A DNA stretch of 64,000 bases from JAHJDS01 sp964569795. Lineage in GTDB: Bacteria > Desulfobacterota > Desulfarculia > Desulfarculales > JAHJDS01. Where the stretch lies: the NCBI GenBank assembly GCA_964569795.1, contig CAZMVB010000019.1, positions 13,870 to 77,869 on the forward strand, written 5' to 3'. The notes beneath the pieces were generated by a model, which worked only from the letters and a program-made list of their open reading frames with translations, had not been told where the DNA came from and searched no databases. The translations under genes were made by a program, and so were the position numbers. The stretch's first letter is position 1, and each line of letters opens with the position of its first letter. Of the stretch, positions 17,738-28,673 are shown in pieces.

Positions 17738-18894
17738 GCGAGAGGGCCTGCCCGCATATTGAATCGGCCTACGACTGGCTGGCCGGCCGGCTGACCGGGG
17801 CGGACAAGTCCGCCTTCGAGGAGCACCTGGCCGGATGTGATGCCTGTCGGGCCGAGGTGGCCGGGCTCGAGGAGACCCTGGGACACCTGGCCGCCTGGAC
17901 CCAGCCGAGCCTCTCGCCGGCCTTCAGAAACGAGGTCCTGGCCCGGCTCGAGGTCCCCAGGCCCGGGCTGGCCGCCCGATTCGGCGGCTGGTTCCGGTTT
18001 CGTCCCCTGCCCCTGGTGGCCGGGGCCCTGGTGGCCGCCGGGCTGGTGGTGGCCGTGATCGGGTTTTTTCCTCAGATAATGTCCGAGCTGGCCCCTCGCC
18101 GCGAGCGCCTGATGGTCCGGACGGACCGGGCCGCCCGGGCGCCCCGGCCGGCGATCACGGGTCAGCCCAAACGGGCCAAACCTGAAGACATCGTCCGGCC
18201 CCGGCCCCAACCGGCGGTAAAGGTCGCCCCGCCGTCTCCGCCGCCCCCCCCGCCCCCGGCCCCCAGGGCCAGGCCGGCCCCCTCGAGGGCCCCGGCCGGA
18301 ACAGCGGCCAAAAGGGTCGCCCCGCCGGCCAGGGCCCGGTTGAAGATGGCCGCCCGGCCGCGGTCGGTCGCCCCCGCGCCCGGGGCCGAGGGTCGATCCC
18401 GGTCCGGTGTCCGGACCGCTCCCCCCGCGCCCCGCGCCCCTGACCGGGGCCGGGTCCAGCAGTATTCGGTCCAGCCCAGGAAAGGTCTATTTTACCGGCA
18501 GCCACGGAAGGCAGTTCCCAGCCGGGGGGGCCTGGGTCTGACCCGCTCGGCCCGGAGGCCCAGGCGGGCCGTCCGGCCCGCCCCGGCGGCCAAGACGACG
18601 ACCCTGAAGTCCGTGGTCACCGCCCTGGAGAAGCGACAGCGGCTGCCCCAGAATCTGGCCATGGTCCTGTCCCTGGTCGAGCGGTACGGCGGCACGGTCC
18701 GGAAACCGTATCGGAAAACGGCCCGCGGCCTGATCCTCGAGGTGACCGTCCCCCCGGCCAATCGCCGGGTCTTTCTGACCCGTCTGCGCGGCCTGAAGGG
18801 GCAGGGCATCACCCGCCTGGGCACGGACCTGACGCCGATCCGGGTCCTGGTGTCCAAGTCCCCCCGGACCGGTCCGGCCACTAACAACCCCTGA
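17734..18894 (+). CDS. Zinc-finger anti-sigma factor, membrane-anchored
   Basis: The 386-residue product begins with a cytoplasmic zinc-binding anti-sigma (ZAS) motif, HLAGCDACRAEV (His-x3-Cys-x2-Cys), followed by one membrane helix (LPLVAGALVAAGLVVAVIGFF, about 93-115). A long, very Pro/Ala/Arg-rich periplasmic linker (about 130-260) leads to a folded C-terminal domain of about 90 residues (ALEKRQRLPQNLAMVLSLVE onward). It would hold the cotranscribed sigma factor until a periplasmic signal triggers release. The ATG in the ATGA overlap, preceded by GGGAGGG, was chosen over an earlier in-frame start. Confidence 0.85.
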   Translation: MSERACPHIESAYDWLAGRLTGADKSAFEEHLAGCDACRAEVAGLEETLGHLAAWTQPSLSPAFRNEVLARLEVPRPGLAARFGGWFRFRPLPLVAGALVAAGLVVAVIGFFPQIMSELAPRRERLMVRTDRAARAPRPAITGQPKRAKPEDIVRPRPQPAVKVAPPSPPPPPPPAPRARPAPSRAPAGTAAKRVAPPARARLKMAARPRSVAPAPGAEGRSRSGVRTAPPAPRAPDRGRVQQYSVQPRKGLFYRQPRKAVPSRGGLGLTRSARRPRRAVRPAPAAKTTTLKSVVTALEKRQRLPQNLAMVLSLVERYGGTVRKPYRKTARGLILEVTVPPANRRVFLTRLRGLKGQGITRLGTDLTPIRVLVSKSPRTGPATNNP

Positions 18895-18991
18895 CCCGGC
18901 TCCGCCCTTTTATCCCTGAAAAAATAATCCGGGAACCCCTGGCTCGGCCCCCGGGTCTAAGGTACAAAACGCTCACCCGTGGGAGGATGAC

Positions 18992-20086
18992 ATGACCAGA
19001 CGACGTTTTGTGTCATGGGCCCTGGTGCTGGCCGCCGGCGTCCTGGCCGGACTTTCGGCCTTGACCGGACCGTCCGGGGTCGAGGCCCGGACCGTCCGTC
19101 CGGCGCCGCTGCTGGCCGAGCCCTTTCTGCCGGTCGGCGTCGGCCCGGCGATCGAGGTGGGCCGGCTGACGGTTTACCCGATCCTGGCCCGGGGCAAGAC
19201 CAGGCCCCTGGACATCTTGACCCTGGATCAGGCCATGAGCCGCGGCCAGTTGGTCATCACCGAGAACAAGCGGGCCCGGGTCAGGAGCCTGACCGCGGTC
19301 AACAAGTCCGACAAGCCGGTGTTCATCATGGCCGGCGAGATGATCGTCGGGGCCCGGCAGGACCGGATGGTGGGCCGGGACATCCTGATTCCGCCCCGAA
19401 CCACGATCGACATCCCGGTGTACTGCGTCGAGAAACGGCGGTGGAGACACGTCAGCCGCAAGTTCTCGACCATGGTCCAGGCCGCCCCCCAGAAGGTGCG
19501 CAGCCTGGCCTACGCCCGGGCCTCCCAGGGACGGGTCTGGGAAAATGTGGACCAGGTCAACCGCCGGGTGGGCGCGGCCCCGCGGACGGCCGCCCTCAGG
19601 GCCGCCTTTCAGGACCCCAAGGTCAGGGCCAGGATCAAGCAGTACCAGGGCCACCTGAACCGGCTGCCCCGCAAATACCCGAACCAGGTCGGCGTGATCG
19701 TCGCCGTCAAGGGACGTTTCCTGGCGGCCGACATCTTCGGGAACCCGACTCTTTTCGGCCGGATGTGGCCCAAGCTGGTCAAATCCTACGCCCTGGACGC
19801 GGTGGGCGGCTCGGCCCAGGGCCCGGAACTGACCGATCCCCGGGCCGCGGCCGGCCTGCTGCACGGCCTGGACCGCTCCTGGTTCTCGATCGTCAAGGGT
19901 GTCGGCCTGGGCTGGAACCGGGAGGCCCGGAAGGGCAATCTGGGCGCCCAGGCCCTGTTCGCCCTGAAGACAGTGGTCCACCTGGCGGCCTTCCTTCGGG
20001 TCAAGGTCGTCCCGGTGAGCGGCTACCGGCCGGGCCGGATCGTGCCCCGGCATATCCTGAACCGCTATCAGCAGCGCCAGCGCTGA
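18992..20086 (+). CDS. Exported ARPP-1/DUF6569-like protein
   Basis: A 364-residue protein with a signal peptide (RRRFVSWALVLAAGVLAGLSAL) and the motif order of the ARPP-1 (DUF6569) family: VYPILARG, then KPVFIMAGEMIVGARQDRMVGRDILIPP at about 108-135, and IPVYCVEKRRW. The GEMIVGARQDR core is the most diagnostic part. Members are found beside phosphatase or rhodanese genes but have no settled biochemical role. A segment PNQVGVIVAVKGRFLAADIFGN follows, predicted to be a strand-rich core. GGGAGGATGAC precedes the ATG. It converges on the Lgt-like gene. Confidence 0.6.
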   Translation: MTRRRFVSWALVLAAGVLAGLSALTGPSGVEARTVRPAPLLAEPFLPVGVGPAIEVGRLTVYPILARGKTRPLDILTLDQAMSRGQLVITENKRARVRSLTAVNKSDKPVFIMAGEMIVGARQDRMVGRDILIPPRTTIDIPVYCVEKRRWRHVSRKFSTMVQAAPQKVRSLAYARASQGRVWENVDQVNRRVGAAPRTAALRAAFQDPKVRARIKQYQGHLNRLPRKYPNQVGVIVAVKGRFLAADIFGNPTLFGRMWPKLVKSYALDAVGGSAQGPELTDPRAAAGLLHGLDRSWFSIVKGVGLGWNREARKGNLGAQALFALKTVVHLAAFLRVKVVPVSGYRPGRIVPRHILNRYQQRQR

Positions 20087-20115
20087 TCAGTCTCCCCTTC
20101 CTCCTTTCCCCCTCG

Positions 20116-20149
20116 CCCCGGGTCGTCTCCCTCGGGAGGCGGCCCGGGG
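20116..20149. terminator. Long hairpin between convergent genes
   Basis: CCCCGGG pairs with CCCGGGG around an inner stem CGTCTCCC / GGGAGGCG with a 2-base loop, giving a stem of about 16 bp with one wobble. It lies between two convergent stops. No T-tract follows on either strand. Confidence 0.45.
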
Positions 20150-20154
20150 TCCCT

Positions 20155-21144
20155 CTAAGACCCCTCGGTTCGGGCCCGGCGCCACAGGACGAGCAGCATC
20201 ACCAGGGCCAGTCCGGCCAGGGCCAGGGACCAGACCTGGGTCAGGCTGAGCGGCCCGAAAAGATCGGGCAGGAGGCGTGCGTCGCCCCTTAAGGGCGCGA
20301 CCGCGAACCTCAGGCCGGCCCAGCCCAGGGCCCCGGCCCAAAAGACCTGGCCGTAAAAACCCCTCCGCCGGAGCAGCCACAAGGTGACCACGAACAGCAG
20401 CAGCAGTCCCAGGGCCAGATAGACCGGGGTGGGATGCAGGGGGACGGTCTTGACGTAATACATGGATGCGTCGGGCTGTAGATACCTCACCGCCTCGGTG
20501 GCCACGGCCCGGGCGTGGGCGGCCAGGCCGTCCAGGGCGGCCCGTACCTGGTCGGCGGCCGCCGGGCCCATGACCCACCCGCCCGGATGCACGGCCAGGC
20601 CCCAGTCCATGAGCCCGGGCCGCAGGGCCGGCCACCACAGGGCCCAGGTCTGGAAGAGATCGTGATACGTCCTGAAGACCAGGGACTGGTGGGGAAAGGA
20701 CAGGGCCCACGGCACGTGGGACGGAGTGCCCCAGCCGCTCCCGGCCGCCAGGTTTCCCAGCCGCCCGAAGTAGGCCTCCAGGATGAGGGCCGGGGCGAAC
20801 AGGTCGGCCGGTCGCCAGGCCGGCCGCCGGACGAAACAGAGGGCGGCGACCAGGAGACCGCCGGCCGCCGCACCCCAGGACGAGAGGCCGCCGTCCCACA
20901 ACCTGAGCAGGGTCAGAGGGTGGGGCCGGTAATCGGTCCAGTGGAGCAGGACGTGGCCCAGGCGGGCGCCGATCAGGGCCCCCAGGGCGATCAGGACCGC
21001 CGCCCAGACCACCCGGCCCGCCGGCAGTCCATCCCGGCGGGCCAGAGTCCGCAGCAGGATCAGACCCAGGACGAAGCCGAGACCCAGGATGACCCCGTGG
21101 GTGCCCACCGGCACGGCGCCCAGGTGGAACAGGACCGGATGCAT
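20155..21144 (-). CDS. Lgt-family (prolipoprotein diacylglyceryl transferase-like) membrane protein, atypical
   Basis: A 329-residue, about seven-helix protein with the Lgt arrangement: GTHGVILGLGFVLGL, GALIGARLGHVLLHW, the family signature as GRLGNLAAGSGWGTPS (usual GR-GNF-NGE-WG-PT), and a late HPTPVYLALG where active enzymes have HPSQLYE. Lgt attaches diacylglycerol to the lipobox cysteine of prolipoproteins. The usual His of SFHGG is replaced (SSWGAAAGG) and the Glu after HPSQLY is Leu, so catalysis is doubtful. A canonical lgt may exist elsewhere. It diverges from the Cys-repeat gene. Confidence 0.7.
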   Translation of the reverse strand: MHPVLFHLGAVPVGTHGVILGLGFVLGLILLRTLARRDGLPAGRVVWAAVLIALGALIGARLGHVLLHWTDYRPHPLTLLRLWDGGLSSWGAAAGGLLVAALCFVRRPAWRPADLFAPALILEAYFGRLGNLAAGSGWGTPSHVPWALSFPHQSLVFRTYHDLFQTWALWWPALRPGLMDWGLAVHPGGWVMGPAAADQVRAALDGLAAHARAVATEAVRYLQPDASMYYVKTVPLHPTPVYLALGLLLLFVVTLWLLRRRGFYGQVFWAGALGWAGLRFAVAPLRGDARLLPDLFGPLSLTQVWSLALAGLALVMLLVLWRRARTEGS

Positions 21145-21238
21145 GAACGCAGTCTAGCACACATTATTTCTTGGCGTCGCCCCGGGCCGAATGTTAAGCT
21201 GATGGGCACTGGTTACGCTCGCCCCGGGGAGGAGGCAC

Positions 21239-21754
21239 ATGAACGGAATCAGAGGACTGCTGGCCGTGGGGTTGGTCCTGGTCGGGCCGATGCTGTGGCC
21301 CGGAGCGGCGGCCGAGACCCGCCCCCGAATGGTCGCGGCCCGGGTGGTCGCGGCCCGGATGGTCAACTCCTCGGTGGCCAATCCCGGGAAGGCCGAGGCC
21401 CGGGTCAGGCCGGCCTTTAGAGGCGGGTGTCCTCCGGGCTGGTCCCTGACCCGCTGGCTGGGCCGGCTGGTCTGTGTCCGCTGCGCCCCGGGGGAGCTCA
21501 TCAGACGGCACCACGGCCGGATCGTCTGCCTCCGGTGCGGTTCCGGCTGGCGCTACAGTGCCTTTGGCCGTCGCTACCTCTGCGTCCGCTGCCCCCCGGG
21601 CTGGCGTTACACCCGCTATCGGGGCCGGTTCGTCTGCGTCCGGTGCGACCCCGGCTGGCGCTACGGCACCCATCTGCGGCACTACGTCTGCGTCCGGTGC
21701 GCCCCGGGATGGCGCTATGCCACTTACCACGGCCGGTTCGTCTGCGTCCGGTAG
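21239..21754 (+). CDS. Secreted protein built of six 18-residue CxxC repeats
   Basis: A 171-residue protein. A signal peptide (IRGLLAVGLVLVGPMLWPGAAA) and a short linker precede six back-to-back 18-residue units from Cys64 to the last residue, Arg171. The unit is C-x-P-G-W-R-Y-x5-R-F-V-C-V-R. Unit junctions create five CVRC (CxxC) knuckles, giving 12 cysteines in all, with many Arg and Tyr. There is no CxxCH, so it is not a multihaem cytochrome. It could bind metal through knuckles or be disulfide-rich; neither is shown. GGGGAGGAGGCAC precedes the ATG. No family recognised. Confidence 0.75.
   Translation: MNGIRGLLAVGLVLVGPMLWPGAAAETRPRMVAARVVAARMVNSSVANPGKAEARVRPAFRGGCPPGWSLTRWLGRLVCVRCAPGELIRRHHGRIVCLRCGSGWRYSAFGRRYLCVRCPPGWRYTRYRGRFVCVRCDPGWRYGTHLRHYVCVRCAPGWRYATYHGRFVCVR
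21428..21751 (+). repeat. Six tandem 54-bp coding repeats
   Basis: Six contiguous units of exactly 18 codons encode the CxPGWRY...GRFVCVR motif, and the stop codon directly follows the sixth unit. Units 4 and 6 are closest to each other; unit 2 has lost the GWRY core (CAPGELIRRHH). Confidence 0.92.
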
Positions 21755-21859
21755 GTCGGGGCCCGATCAGGGCCCGCCGGCCGCCGGCCCGGCGCTCCGA
21801 CCGGGGCGTCCATCCGGCCCCGGTCAGCCGGCCAAGACTTGATTCCGGGCCCGAAAAAC

Positions 21860-21888
21860 TTGCCTTTCCCGCCGGCTGATGGTACAAA
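21860..21888 (+). promoter_or_regulatory. Possible promoter of the tig-clpP-clpX-lon block
   Basis: TTGCCT and TACAAA are separated by 17 bases, about 78 bases ahead of the trigger factor start. Each element matches 4 of 6 consensus bases, so the call is tentative. No heat-shock sigma-32 box was seen. Confidence 0.35.
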
Positions 21889-21965
21889 GCACGCTTGTAA
21901 TTAATCCGAAAAAATGACCTGAAATCAATCGCCGCCGGCCCCGGGCCGGCGTCATCGAGGGCATC

Positions 21966-23327
21966 ATGGAACCCAAGGAAATAAAGGTCGAGGACGTCTC
22001 TCCGGTCGTCAAGCGGGTGACCGTCACCTTGCCCCAATCAGGGGTGACCAAGGAACTGGACCGGGCCTACCGCCAACTGGCCCGATCGGCCAAGGTCAAG
22101 GGGTTTCGCCCCGGCAAGGCCCCCCGCTTCGTGCTCGAGCGGAAGTACGGTCCCGAGGTCAACGAGGAGGTGGCCTCCCGGCTGATCAACCAGGCCCTGC
22201 CCGAGATCATCAAGGACCGGGATTTTCTCGTGGTGGTTCCGCCCACCATCGAGGCCCATGATCTCCCGGCCCAAGAGGACTTCACCTTCACCGCCCGGAT
22301 CGAGGTCAAGCCGGCCATCGACCTGACCGATTACTCGGGCCTGGACGTCGAGACGCCCGAGCCCCGGGTGACCGACGAGATGATCGACGAACAGCTTGAC
22401 CGCCTCCGCGACGGTCAGGCCACCCTGGCGCCCGTCGAGGAAGACCGGCCCGTGGCCCAGGGCGACTGGGTCAGCGTCAGCTATCAGATCATGATCGACG
22501 GCCGGCCCCTGGAGGGAGGCCGGGTCGAGAACCACGACCTGGAGGTGGGCGCCGGCCGGTTCAACGAAACCGTCGAGGACAAGCTGCTCGGCGCCGCCCC
22601 GAACCAGGAACTCGAGATCGAGGTCGCCTTTCCCGAGGATCATCCCGAGCCCCGCCTGGCCGGCAAAACGGCCGTGTTCCAGATCACGGTCAACGACATT
22701 CGGCGCAAGGTCCTGCCCCCCCTGGACGACGACCTGGCCAAGTCCCTGCCCATCGAGGCCGACACCCTGGAGGCCCTCAAGGACCGGATCAGGGAAAACC
22801 TGAAGGAACGGGAACAGCAAAAGGCCGAGGACGAACTGCGTCGGGCCGTCCTGGACCGGCTCCACGAGCGGGTCCAGTTCGAACTGCCGCCGACGCTGGT
22901 CTCCCGGGAGGTGGACCAGATGGTCGCCGGCCTCAGGCGGCGCCTGGCCCAGGCCGGCGGCGATCCGTCCTCGCTGCAGCTCGACGAGGAAAAAATGCGC
23001 GAGGAAATGCGCCCGGTGGCCGAAAAGAATCTCAGGGATCGCTTCCTCCTGGCCCACGTCGCCGCCCAGCAGGACCTGACGGCGACCGCCCAGGACGAGA
23101 CCGACGAACTGACCAAGCTGGCCGAGAGGTACGGCCAGTCCGTGGCCACCCTGCGCGATTTTTATACCAATAACCAGTTGTTGGACGATCTCCGCAACCG
23201 GATCGTCGAGCAAAAGACCTTGAAATTCCTTACTTCAGGTGCTAATATTTCAGAAGCCGGGGCAGGTAAGACCGAACCGGCCGCCGAGGCGGCCGCCGAG
23301 GACGAGGGGACGCCCCAAAAGGCGTGA
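21966..23327 (+). CDS. tig: Trigger factor (ribosome-associated chaperone, prolyl isomerase)
   Basis: A 453-residue trigger factor. The N-terminal ribosome-binding domain has VEDVSPVVKRVTVTLP and the signature GFRPGKAPRFVLERKYG (about 44-60, family GFRxGKxP). The middle FKBP-like domain (about 155-235) reads GDWVSVSYQIMIDGRPLEGG, and the C-terminal helical arms follow. It shields nascent chains at the ribosome exit. It heads the conserved tig-clpP-clpX-lon order, which couples folding to proteolysis. The C-terminal tail (EAAAEDEGTPQKA) is acidic and probably disordered. Confidence 0.96.
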   Translation: MEPKEIKVEDVSPVVKRVTVTLPQSGVTKELDRAYRQLARSAKVKGFRPGKAPRFVLERKYGPEVNEEVASRLINQALPEIIKDRDFLVVVPPTIEAHDLPAQEDFTFTARIEVKPAIDLTDYSGLDVETPEPRVTDEMIDEQLDRLRDGQATLAPVEEDRPVAQGDWVSVSYQIMIDGRPLEGGRVENHDLEVGAGRFNETVEDKLLGAAPNQELEIEVAFPEDHPEPRLAGKTAVFQITVNDIRRKVLPPLDDDLAKSLPIEADTLEALKDRIRENLKEREQQKAEDELRRAVLDRLHERVQFELPPTLVSREVDQMVAGLRRRLAQAGGDPSSLQLDEEKMREEMRPVAEKNLRDRFLLAHVAAQQDLTATAQDETDELTKLAERYGQSVATLRDFYTNNQLLDDLRNRIVEQKTLKFLTSGANISEAGAGKTEPAAEAAAEDEGTPQKA

Positions 23328-23506
23328 TTGTTTTCGACCGGCGGTCCCGGCCGCTTTCGCGGATGCGAAGGAACACGAAGCGTCATCGGTCCCGAACAGT
23401 CAGGCGGACGGACTCCGCCCGGCGAGCGAGGGTCGGCATAACAAAATCACACCACCAGGGGGACGCGGGCCTGACCTCGCCCCCTGCAACCATATAAGGC
23501 GGATTA

Positions 23507-24157
23507 ATGAACCTGGTTCCCATCGTCATCGAGCAAACAGGGCGCGGCGAGCGGGCCTACGACATCTACTCCCGGCTCCTCAAGGACAGAATCGTTTTTC
23601 TGGGATCACCGGTCGAGGACCATGTCGCCTCGCTGATCATCGCCCAGATGCTCTTTCTGGAGTCCGAGGACCCGGACAAGGACATCTTCTTCTACATCAA
23701 TTCCCCCGGGGGATCGGTCACCGCCGGTCTGGCCATCTACGACACCATGCAGTACATCAAGTGCCCGGTATCGACCCTGTGCCTGGGCCAGGCCATGTCC
23801 ATGGGCGCCGACCTCCTGGCGGCCGGCACTCCGGGCAAGCGGTTCGCCTTGCCCCACTCCCGGATCCTGATCCACCAGCCCCTGGGAGGCTTCCAGGGAC
23901 AGGCGACCGACATCGAGATCCACGCCCGGGAAATCCTGCGCATGCGTCACGAGCTGGACGAAATCCTGGCCAAGCACACCGGCCAGCCCCTGGAGAAGAT
24001 CGCCGCCGACACCGAGCGGGACTTCTTCATGAACGGCGAGGAGGCCATGGAATACGGCATCGTGGACGAGGTCATCTATCGGAGGCAGACCGCCCCGAAC
24101 GGGGACGGCAAGCCGCCGGCCGCCTCTGAGCAGAAACCCAAGGAGACTTCATCATGA
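23507..24157 (+). CDS. clpP: ATP-dependent Clp protease proteolytic subunit
   Basis: A 216-residue serine protease with the catalytic triad in place: Ser in LGQAMSMGADLLAAG (about 102), His in ALPHSRILIHQP (about 127) and Asp in TERDFFMNGEEA (about 176). It assembles as a double heptamer that degrades substrates fed by ClpX. AAGGCGG lies ahead of the ATG. The clpX start overlaps its stop by 4 bases. The GQAMSMGAD wording differs slightly from the usual GQAASMGA but keeps the nucleophile. Confidence 0.97.
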   Translation: MNLVPIVIEQTGRGERAYDIYSRLLKDRIVFLGSPVEDHVASLIIAQMLFLESEDPDKDIFFYINSPGGSVTAGLAIYDTMQYIKCPVSTLCLGQAMSMGADLLAAGTPGKRFALPHSRILIHQPLGGFQGQATDIEIHAREILRMRHELDEILAKHTGQPLEKIAADTERDFFMNGEEAMEYGIVDEVIYRRQTAPNGDGKPPAASEQKPKETSS

Positions 24158-25413
24158 CCAAGAAGGGAAACGGCAAATCCTCGGACCTGGTCTGTTCCTT
24201 CTGCGGCAAGAGCCAGGATGAAGTCAAGAAGCTCATCGCCGGACCCTCGGTTTACATCTGCGACGAGTGCATCGAGCTGTGCAACGAGATCATCGCCGAG
24301 GAGTATGAAAAGGACGAGGCCGAGGCCCAGCTGTCGATCCCCAAGCCCATGGAAATAAAGTGCCAGCTGGACGATTACGTCATCGACCAGGAGGCGGCCA
24401 AGAAGACCCTGTCGGTGGCCGTCCACAACCACTACAAGCGAATCGAGACCAAGGTCGATCTCAACGGCGTCGAGATCCAGAAATCGAACATCCTGCTCAT
24501 CGGGCCCACCGGCTGCGGCAAGACCCTTCTGGCCCAGACCCTGGCCCGGCTGCTGAACGTGCCCTTCACCATCGCCGACGCCACGACCCTGACCGAGGCC
24601 GGCTACGTGGGCGAGGACGTCGAGAACATCATCCTCAATCTCCTGCAGGCGGCCGACTACGACCTGGAGCGGGCCCAGCGGGGCATCGTCTATATCGACG
24701 AGATCGACAAGATCGCCCGCAAGAGCGACAACCCGTCCATCACCCGCGACGTCTCGGGCGAGGGCGTCCAGCAGGCCCTGCTCAAGATCATCGAGGGGAC
24801 CATGGCCTCGGTCCCGCCCAAGGGCGGCCGCAAGCACCCCCAGCAGGAGTTCGTCAAGGTCGATACGGCCAACATCCTGTTCATCTGCGGGGGGGCCTTC
24901 GTCGGTCTGGACCGGATCATCAAGAGCCGGATCGGGATGAAGACCATGGGCTTCAAGGCGGCCGTGGTCAGTAACGACCAGATGAGCATCGGCGAGGTCC
25001 TGGCCCACACCCAGCCCGAGGACCTGATCAAGTTCGGGCTGATCCCCGAGTTCGTCGGCCGGCTGCCGGTGGTGGCCACCCTGGACGAGCTGTCCGAGGA
25101 GGCCCTGGTCCGCATCCTGACCGAGCCCAAGAACGCCCTGGTCAAGCAGTATCAGAAGCTGTTCGAGTTCGAGGACGTCGTCCTCCGGTTCACCGAAGGG
25201 GCGCTCAAGGCCGTGTCCCAGGAGGCCCTCAAGCGCAAGTCCGGGGCCCGGGGACTGCGGTCCATCCTGGAAAAGAGCATGCTAGATATCATGTACGAAC
25301 TGCCCAGCCAGTCCAACATCCGCGAGTGCCTCGTCAGCGAGGAGGTCGTCCTCAACAACGAACGGCCCATCCTGCTCTATGAATCCAAGGCCGGCGCCGC
25401 CGAAGGCGCCTGA
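24154..25413 (+). CDS. clpX: ATP-dependent Clp protease ATP-binding subunit ClpX
   Basis: A 419-residue AAA+ unfoldase. The N-terminal zinc-binding domain has CSFCGKSQDEVKKLIAGP and YICDECIELC (four Cys). The core has Walker A GPTGCGKTLLAQTL (about 116-129), the pore-loop GYVGEDVE, Walker B GIVYIDEIDKIAR, and sensor elements including GLIPEFVGRLPV. The C-terminal domain carries KRKSGARGLRSILE. It recognises tagged proteins and threads them into ClpP. Length and motifs are fully typical. Confidence 0.97.
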   Translation: MTKKGNGKSSDLVCSFCGKSQDEVKKLIAGPSVYICDECIELCNEIIAEEYEKDEAEAQLSIPKPMEIKCQLDDYVIDQEAAKKTLSVAVHNHYKRIETKVDLNGVEIQKSNILLIGPTGCGKTLLAQTLARLLNVPFTIADATTLTEAGYVGEDVENIILNLLQAADYDLERAQRGIVYIDEIDKIARKSDNPSITRDVSGEGVQQALLKIIEGTMASVPPKGGRKHPQQEFVKVDTANILFICGGAFVGLDRIIKSRIGMKTMGFKAAVVSNDQMSIGEVLAHTQPEDLIKFGLIPEFVGRLPVVATLDELSEEALVRILTEPKNALVKQYQKLFEFEDVVLRFTEGALKAVSQEALKRKSGARGLRSILEKSMLDIMYELPSQSNIRECLVSEEVVLNNERPILLYESKAGAAEGA

Positions 25414-25438
25414 AACAGGACCGGTGACGACCGGTCGC

Positions 25439-25462
25439 CCCGGTCGGAGAGGTCCGACCGGG
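25439..25462 (+). other. Intercistronic stem-loop between clpX and lon
   Basis: CCCGGTCGGA and TCCGACCGGG form a perfect 10-bp stem with a GAGG loop in the 180-base spacer. It is followed by AAAAGG rather than a T-tract, so an mRNA-stabilising or attenuating role is as likely as termination. Confidence 0.4.
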
Positions 25463-25593
25463 AAAAGGTGGAATCAACCGGCCGCCCGCCCGCCTCGACC
25501 GGGGGGATCGGGACCCCGGGCGCCGAAATCACGGCCGATGCCGACCGCCGGGGACGCGCCCGGAGGAGGCCGGTCACGACGTGAGGTATGTTG

Positions 25594-28056
<2,463 letters not shown>

Positions 28057-28087
28057 GTCCGCCCTCAAACAATGGACCAATCGAATC

Positions 28088-28120
28088 GGGGGGGTCGGGT
28101 CAAACCGACCTCCCTTTTTT
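28088..28120 (+). terminator. Rho-independent terminator of lon
   Basis: GGGGGGTCGG and CCGACCTCCC pair through a 10-bp GC-rich stem with one G-T wobble and a short GTCAAA-type loop, followed by a run of six Ts. It lies 32 bases past the lon stop. Confidence 0.85.
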
Positions 28121-28249
28121 AATTTTCAAGACAATTGGCCTGGACCCAGCGACCGAGCCGCGCGGGATTTGTCGGAGTATCTTACTGGTGCGAAAGACTT
28201 GACACCCGGGTGGTGGTTGGATAGGTAGTCGGGAGCATAATCCGGGTTA

Positions 28250-28325
28250 GGGCGGGTAGCTCAGCTGGGAGAGCGTCGGCCTTACAAGCCGAAGGTCGCA
28301 GGTTCGATCCCTGTCCCGCCCACCA
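28250..28325 (+). tRNA. tRNA-Val (anticodon TAC)
   Basis: A full cloverleaf is visible: acceptor GGGCGGG pairs with CCCGCCC, then TAGCTCAG...GAGC D-arm, anticodon loop CTTACAA (anticodon TAC) in a GC stem, and GGTTCGATCC T-arm. The CCA end is encoded. A TTGACA lies 45 bases upstream but no good -10 follows at the right distance. Confidence 0.95.
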
Positions 28326-28673
28326 ATTAATAAAAGGGTCTTGTGCGGTTCCTGTCGGCCTGTCGGACCTGACGACACGTCAAGCGCCTCCAAGTCCCCT
28401 CCCAAACAGACGCACAAGATCACAAGACAGGCCAGGGCCTGACCACCAACGGTCGAAACGCTATGCCTGGCGGGACCCCGGAACCCGAGAGGCTGGCCCG
28501 CACCTCCATGGGCCGTATCTCCTTATAAATTAGAGATGCTTGGATGTGCTCTCGGCCATTGACCCAGGACCGCCCCCGATGGTCAAAAAGCCAATTCAAT
28601 GTCACGAGGTATTGACCGCCCGGGTGGGGGATGATTCAATAAAAGTACAATCATTACAAGGGGGGGGAGGACG
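28326..28673. other. 348-base non-coding stretch after tRNA-Val
   Basis: No convincing gene is seen. It holds a 9-bp inverted repeat (TCTTGTGCG at 28339 and CGCACAAGA at 28411) that encloses a small palindrome (TGACG-ACA-CGTCA at 28370) and a doubled CCTGTCGG (28351-28366). This could fold as a structured RNA or be a remnant of something inserted beside the tRNA. The promoter of the lipoprotein gene lies at its end. Confidence 0.4.
28612..28640 (+). promoter_or_regulatory. Predicted promoter of orphan lipoprotein gene
   Basis: TTGACC and TTCAAT are separated by 17 bases, about 34 bases before the start codon; a strong GGGGGGGGAGG ribosome site precedes the ATG. Confidence 0.45.

Noticed and set aside
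28199..28227. TTGACA upstream of tRNA-Val as its promoter
   Set aside because: The hexamer at 17 bases (TAGGTA) is a poor -10 and the better CATAAT is 31 bases away; not strong enough to list.
28250..28430. tRNA-Val as an integration site
   Set aside because: No second copy of the tRNA 3' end and no integrase gene found in the window.
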